Shown piece by piece: positions 60,433 through 64,000 of a stretch of 64,000 nucleotides of DNA. Both the position numbers and the translations under genes were made by a program. The notes below the pieces were generated by a model that saw nothing but the letters and a program-made list of their open reading frames with translations, was not told the DNA's origin and ran no database searches. The DNA comes from Actinoalloteichus hoggarensis (GTDB taxonomy: Bacteria > Actinomycetota > Actinomycetes > Mycobacteriales > Pseudonocardiaceae). The DNA lies in assembly GCF_002234535.1 (NCBI RefSeq), contig NZ_CP022521.1:1612001-1676000 (forward strand), written 5' to 3'. The number at the start of each line of letters is the position of its first letter. Position 1 is the stretch's first letter.

Positions 60433-61104
60433 GTGCCAGACCGACAACCCACTTCGATCGGCGCTCCTGCGGAGTGGGCGCCGACCGCTGTCGTACGCCC
60501 GGCGAGTCCCAGAGTCTGTCCGCCGAGCATCGTCAGAGCCGATCCGACTCCGCCCGCGCAGGCCGCGCCCGCCGGGGAGACGTCCTCGCCCTGGTCCAGG
60601 CGGCAGGTCCTGCTGCTCAACGCGACCTACGAGCCGTTGGCGGCGTTGCCGCTGCGTCGAGCGGTCGTCCTGGTGATCTGTGGCAAGGCCGAGGTGGTGC
60701 ACGACGACCCGCAGGGGCTCGCGGTGCATTCAGTGCACGTCAGCCAGTCCGTTCCGTCCGTGATCCGGCTCAGCCGGTTCGTCCGGGTGCCGTATCGCGG
60801 CCGGGTGCCGTTGACGCGCGCCGCGTTGATGCTGCGGGACCGCTATCGCTGCGCCTACTGCCGAGGCAGGGCGGAGACGGTGGACCACGTGGTCCCGCGG
60901 AGCCGGGGCGGCAGTCATTCCTGGGAGAACTGCGTGGCCTCGTGCGCGCGGTGCAACCATCGCAAGGCCGACCGGCTCCTTCGTGAACTGGGATGGCGAC
61001 TGCTCACGACTCCTCGGGCACCCTCCGGGCCTTACTGGCGGCTGCTGGCCGGCGGCGAGACCGACCCGCTGTGGCTGCCTTACCTGGGCGAACCCGCCGC
61101 CTGA
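60433..61104 (+). CDS. HNH endonuclease-family protein
   Basis: A 223-residue protein. RQVLLLNATYEPLAALPLRRAVVLVICGKAEVVHDD and VPSVIRLSRFVRVPYRGRVPLTRAALMLRDRYRCAYC lead to the HNH core CAYCRGRAETVDHVVPRSRGGSHSWENCVASCARCNHRKADRL, with two CxxC zinc pairs and the DHVVP metal/catalytic motif. The family is nearly universal in actinobacteria and stands alone; a DNA-maintenance role is likely but unproven. GTG at 60433 has GGAGG seven to eight bases upstream. A shorter protein starting near the LLLNATYEPL region is the alternative. Confidence 0.9.
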   Translation: MPDRQPTSIGAPAEWAPTAVVRPASPRVCPPSIVRADPTPPAQAAPAGETSSPWSRRQVLLLNATYEPLAALPLRRAVVLVICGKAEVVHDDPQGLAVHSVHVSQSVPSVIRLSRFVRVPYRGRVPLTRAALMLRDRYRCAYCRGRAETVDHVVPRSRGGSHSWENCVASCARCNHRKADRLLRELGWRLLTTPRAPSGPYWRLLAGGETDPLWLPYLGEPAA

Positions 61105-61131
61105 GGAATCGATGTGTGAGTCGGGAAGCGA

Positions 61132-61767
61132 TCAGCGCCCGCTCGGGGTGACCCGTACGCCCGCCTGCGGACCGCATCGGGTCACACGTACCCCGCGACA
61201 GGTGGCGCGGACCCGCTGCCGGGTGACGCGGACGCCGTTCTCGGGCAGCTGCCCGGTGACGCGGACCCCGCCCGCGGCCGACGCCCGGGTGACGCGCACG
61301 CCTGCCGCCTGCGAGCCTCGGGTGACGCGGACGCCTGCCTCGGGCAGCGCTCGGGTGACCCGCACGCCCGCCTCGATATCGCGCCGGGTGACCCGCACAC
61401 CCGCCTCGGGGCCCTGCCGGGTGACACGCACACCCGCCGCCGGCTCACGCCGCCTGATCTCGCCGCCCTCGGCCGCGCTCATGACCCAGACGCCGGAGAC
61501 CGGCAGCGGGAGCCTGGTCACGCGGACACCGCACCGTGGACGGGACCTGGTGACGCGGACGCCGAGCGCGGTCGGCAGCCCGGACGGCGTCGAACCGGTG
61601 CGCGTGACCCGCACCCCGCCGGACGGCGTCGAGCGCGTGACCCGGACGCCCGCTCTCGCGGCGGGCTCGTCAGCACGGAGAGTCGTTGTCGCGCTGTGCG
61701 GTGCGGTAGGACGGCTACCGCCGGGACGGGTGGTTCCCTTGCTCCAAACGTGAATGTTGAAAGACAT
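61132..61767 (-). CDS. 11-residue tandem-repeat protein (GVRVTR repeats), unknown family
   Basis: A 211-residue basic protein that I do not recognise. After a non-repeated N-terminus of about 39 residues (MSFNIHVWSKGTT...) it consists mainly of GVRVTR units followed by five variable residues, often ending -PEA. Eleven exact GVRVTR copies begin at residues 40, 51, 69, 80, 112, 123, 134, 145, 156, 178 and 192; GVRVTG (167) and GVRVTP (203) are variants, and GVWVMS (92) is a degenerate one. From 112 to 178 the spacing is exactly 11. Valine/arginine alternation suggests short beta strands. AAGGAG lies eight bases before the ATG and a promoter-like pair is upstream, so the minus strand is preferred. 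The + strand is open as well (from ATG 61112), reading VTRTP repeats. No signal peptide is evident. Confidence 0.68.
   Translation of the reverse strand: MSFNIHVWSKGTTRPGGSRPTAPHSATTTLRADEPAARAGVRVTRSTPSGGVRVTRTGSTPSGLPTALGVRVTRSRPRCGVRVTRLPLPVSGVWVMSAAEGGEIRRREPAAGVRVTRQGPEAGVRVTRRDIEAGVRVTRALPEAGVRVTRGSQAAGVRVTRASAAGGVRVTGQLPENGVRVTRQRVRATCRGVRVTRCGPQAGVRVTPSGR
61144..61650. repeat. 33-bp coding tandem repeats
   Basis: About 13 copies of a GC-rich unit of mostly 33 bases, consensus on the + strand GGGTGACGCGGACGCC followed by 17 variable bases. Differences between copies fall mainly at third codon positions; because third positions of both reading strands coincide here, this alone does not tell which strand is coding. 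The spacing is broken near 61375-61480 and near 61200. Confidence 0.8.
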
Positions 61768-61838
61768 GGTGTCATCTCCTTGACGTCGATCCGGGCGGAT
61801 CTTTCGCCTACTGGATGTGTGCAAGACCCGTACAGGTG

Positions 61839-61867
61839 AAAGTAGAAGCCTGAGCGGACCTGGACAA
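61839..61867 (-). promoter_or_regulatory. probable promoter of the tandem-repeat protein gene
   Basis: On the minus strand TTGTCC (61867-61862) and TACTTT (61844-61839) are 17 bases apart, a fair housekeeping-type promoter, with the -10 about 70 bases before the start codon. Confidence 0.45.
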
Positions 61868-61876
61868 GCCGCCAAT

Positions 61877-61891
61877 GTGAGTGGCATTCAC
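61877..61891. promoter_or_regulatory. imperfect palindrome next to the -35 of the repeat-protein gene
   Basis: GTGAGTGGCATTCAC is a 15-bp imperfect palindrome with GTGA/TCAC ends, ten bases upstream of the -35. Similar GTGA...TCAC palindromes lie before the lasso regulator at 2854-3005. Confidence 0.4.
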
Positions 61892-62214
61892 CCCCTTCTG
61901 GTTCGGGTCCGAACGGGGGAGTCTGCTGGTCCGACCGAGTGATCCGAGCCGGGTTGACTCCGTGATGGAGGATTACCCCTCGTAGCGGGCGTATAAGCGC
62001 TCGAACGCCTAGAGTGACGATAGATGACAATGCGTGCTCGTCGTGGCGACGGGGATCGGCCGGGCGTACGCCGGGGCGGGGCCGAGAGAGCGGCGGGCCG
62101 CTCGAGGCGGGCCGCGTCGGCGAGCGCGGCGACAGACGGCCGCCCGCCGCCGATCTCAGTCGACCGTGACACGCAGACACCCTGGTGGTCGACTCGTGGG
62201 CTACCGTACGTGGC

Positions 62215-62496
62215 GTGACCGTAGTGGAGACAATCCTCGTCTTCGTGCTGATCCCCTTGGTGATCTACGGCGTGGTGATGATGCTGACCCTGCGGCAGAA
62301 GGCTGCTCGGGCTGCGCGCTACCGCCCCGGCCAGGAATGGGACTACCCGCCGGTGTGGTGGACCGCGAACCCCGCGGGTCTGAGCGACGCACAGCGAGCC
62401 AGGGCAGCCGCAGCCGAGGAGTACGACGACCAGGCAGCGCAGACCGACGCCTCGATCGCGTCGACGGCCAGGGGAGGTGCTCGTGGGAACTGGTGA
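62215..62496 (+). CDS. ctaJ: aa3-type cytochrome oxidase subunit CtaJ-like
   Basis: A 93-residue protein with one N-terminal membrane helix (VVETILVFVLIPLVIYGVVMMLTL, residues 3-26) and a soluble tail RYRPGQEWDYPPVWWTANPAGLSDAQRARAAAAEEYDDQAAQ. The helix followed by RPGQEWDYxPVWWTANPAG is the mark of CtaJ, a small accessory subunit of the actinobacterial bc1-aa3 supercomplex. The GTG lies with almost no ribosome site, so a leaderless start is likely. It overlaps the next gene by 14 bases. Confidence 0.82.
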   Translation: MTVVETILVFVLIPLVIYGVVMMLTLRQKAARAARYRPGQEWDYPPVWWTANPAGLSDAQRARAAAAEEYDDQAAQTDASIASTARGGARGNW

Positions 62497-62974
62497 GCTG
62501 ACCCGCCGAGTGGAGATCGACGACGCCGACCTCGGCCTCGGCGCCGTGGTGACATCCACCGGCCGGGTGTCGGTGGCACGCAGGCTGACGCGCGACGAGC
62601 AGCCCGTGCTGCCGTTCACGCCGTCGCAGTTGGCGCGGCTCGACGAGGCGCTGACCCTCGCGGGCCGGTCCACCGGCCTGGATTTCAGCATCTATCTGGG
62701 CGGTCTCGGCGAGAACAGCCGGGCACGTGCGGAGGAGCTGCACGCCTCCATCGGGTCCGCGGCACGGGACGCCGTCCTGATCGCCGTGTCCCCGGCCGGC
62801 CGGGTGGTGGAACTGGTGACCGGTTCCGAGGCCGCACGCAGGGTGCCCAACCGGGGCTGCAAGCTCGCGGTGATGAGCATGGTCGCCTCCTTCAAGGAGG
62901 GCGACCTCGTCGGCGGGCTGCTCAGCGGCCTGCGGATGCTCTCCGACCAGGCGGGCAGCGAGCCGGACCGGTAG
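62483..62974 (+). CDS. DUF5130 (TPM-like) protein
   Basis: A 163-residue protein: LPFTPSQLARLDEALTLAGRSTGLDFSIYLGGLGENSRARAEELHASIGSAARDAVLIAVSPAGRVVELVTGSEAARRVPNRGCKLAVMSMVASFKEGDLVGGLLSGLRMLSDQ. This TPM-like alpha/beta fold is the DUF5130 family, commonly next to ctaJ in actinobacteria; its role is unknown. GTG at 62483 is chosen because GGGGAGG is five bases upstream; a GTG six bases earlier is in the same frame. No membrane segment is present. Confidence 0.82.
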   Translation: MGTGELTRRVEIDDADLGLGAVVTSTGRVSVARRLTRDEQPVLPFTPSQLARLDEALTLAGRSTGLDFSIYLGGLGENSRARAEELHASIGSAARDAVLIAVSPAGRVVELVTGSEAARRVPNRGCKLAVMSMVASFKEGDLVGGLLSGLRMLSDQAGSEPDR

Positions 62975-63033
62975 GAGTCCGCTGTCGACCGGGGCGGGAG
63001 CCTGTCAGGCCCCCGCCCCTCATGACATCGTGC

Positions 63034-64000
63034 TCAGTGGTCGTCGAAGGCTCGCGCGGCCAGCGCGCGCACGATCCCCGCCCGACCCTCGGAGACCAGC
63101 CTGCGCAGCGCGGGCGGATGGTCGCCTGCCAGCCAGGCGTCCGCGGCCTCCACGGTGCTCGCCCGCACCGCCCACGACGGGAACAGTCCGACGACGGCAG
63201 GCTGTGCCCGCTCGATCGACCGCCTGCGCCACACGTCGTCCACCTCGGCGAAATATCGCTGGACGTAGTCGGCCAGCAACTCCCGCTGAGCCGGATGCGA
63301 GAAGCCGTGGATGATCGCCTCGTTCACGGCATTGGGCAGCTCGTCATCGTGCACGGCCCGTCGCCACGCCTCGGCCTTGGCCTCCGCCGTCGGCCGCAGC
63401 GCACGGGCGCGCTCCGCGTGCCTGCGTCCGGTCGCGGTCGCGTCCCGGCGCAGCTCCGCCTCGATCTCGGCGGTGTCGGCCGCGCCGTGGGCCACCAGCG
63501 CGAGCAGCAGGCGCCAGCGCAGATCGGTGTCCACCGTCAGTCCGGGCAGTGGGTTCGAGCCGTCCAGCCAGCCCCGCAGGACCGTGAGCTGCTCCTCGGT
63601 GAGCACCGAGCCGGCCAGGGAGTTGACGAAGGCGAGCTGGTGGTCGGACCCCGGCTCCGCCGCTCGGGCGAGTTCGAGGACCCGGGTGGTCAGGCGCAGC
63701 CAGCCCTCGGGCGCCCACTCGGGGGCGGCGTAGGAGGACAACGCGGTCTGTGCCTGCATGAGCAGGCGCTGCGCCACCCCCACCTCGTCCTCGGCGTGCA
63801 CGCCGCCGAGGACCAGCGCGACGAAGTCCCTCGCCTTGAGCTCGGCCTCCCGCGCCATCTCCCACGCCGCCGACCAGCACAGGGTTCGGGGCAGCGACTC
63901 CTCGATGTCGGCGATCCGGTCGATCAGCGCGGCCAGCGAGTCCGGGTCCAGCCGCATCACGCAGTAGGTGAGGTCGTCGTCGTTGACCAGCACGATCTTG
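63034..64000 (-). CDS. pepN: aminopeptidase N, C-terminal part (5' end outside the window)
   Basis: The gene enters from the right edge. The visible 321 residues are the helical ERAP1-like C-terminal domain (LVNDDDLTYCVMRLDPDSLAALIDRIADIEESLPRTLCWSAAWEMAREAELKARDFVALVL ... WEPEGW-type repeats, and LLADYVQRYFAEVDDVWRRRSIERAQPAVVGLFPSWAV), as in actinobacterial lysyl aminopeptidase PepN. The GxMEN and HExxH zinc motifs lie in the missing part. It frees N-terminal residues from peptides. Its 3' end is convergent with the DUF5130 gene across 59 bases. Confidence 0.9.
   Translation of the reverse strand, partial: KIVLVNDDDLTYCVMRLDPDSLAALIDRIADIEESLPRTLCWSAAWEMAREAELKARDFVALVLGGVHAEDEVGVAQRLLMQAQTALSSYAAPEWAPEGWLRLTTRVLELARAAEPGSDHQLAFVNSLAGSVLTEEQLTVLRGWLDGSNPLPGLTVDTDLRWRLLLALVAHGAADTAEIEAELRRDATATGRRHAERARALRPTAEAKAEAWRRAVHDDELPNAVNEAIIHGFSHPAQRELLADYVQRYFAEVDDVWRRRSIERAQPAVVGLFPSWAVRASTVEAADAWLAGDHPPALRRLVSEGRAGIVRALAARAFDDH

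Overview
The window is very GC-rich, gene-dense actinomycete chromosome. A NAD-dependent 180-kDa-class glutamate dehydrogenase, a GlbO-type globin, a CtaJ-like oxidase subunit, an ESX-associated locus, SARP/BTAD regulators, MmyB-type XRE regulators and type I-E-like CRISPR repeats together suggest Pseudonocardiales. The genus is not proven from this sequence alone.

Left arm (1-9.5 kb): the 3' part of a ferredoxin-reductase-like flavoenzyme and an alpha/beta hydrolase are followed by a complete lasso-peptide cluster. It has a SARP regulator (3138), precursor lasA (4091), cyclase lasC (4597), the split peptidase pair lasB1/lasB2 (6417, 6671), a MauE-like membrane protein (7137) and a DrrAB-type ABC exporter (7676, 8652). 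The predicted core GRPSWGFEADWSCVMVC closely resembles LP2006, the class IV lasso peptide with a Gly1-Glu8 ring and a disulfide in the tail. The MauE-like protein is a plausible partner for that disulfide.

9.5-19.6 kb: an orphan three-repeat CRISPR array, a luciferase-like monooxygenase, a second SARP-like regulator, a Tat-exported protein of unknown function, an SRPBCC protein and a short-chain dehydrogenase (both behind SigB/SigF-like promoters), an FMN reductase pair, an Ada-AlkA repair fusion and a small membrane protein.

19.6-33.8 kb: an accessory, decaying region. Intact regulator/enzyme modules (tautomerase + SDR / XRE; enoyl-CoA hydratase / AraC; MBL hydrolase + carboxylesterase / XRE; P450; PaaI thioesterase) alternate with gene wreckage: an IS3 orfA scrap, two response-regulator pseudogenes, a flavin-monooxygenase scrap, a frameshifted MaoC gene and a heavily decayed tyrosine integrase. 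The integrase lies against the 3' end of tRNA-Arg(TCT), as expected of an old tRNA-integrated element.

33.8-64 kb: mostly housekeeping. It holds a CopD-CtaG fusion, an Ssb paralogue, EttA, a giant 1970-residue disordered protein with a helical N-terminus, NAD-GDH, a thioesterase, a GH13 glucosidase, GlbO, an MscS channel, an ESX-type locus (EspG-like, PPE-like with a huge Gly/Pro tail, DUF3558 lipoprotein, EspC-like small protein), a prolyl oligopeptidase, an HNH protein, ctaJ, a DUF5130 protein and the 3' part of pepN. Between the HNH gene and ctaJ lies an unrecognised gene for an 11-residue tandem-repeat protein (GVRVTR repeats, 61132-61767). This and the lasso cluster are the most interesting items.
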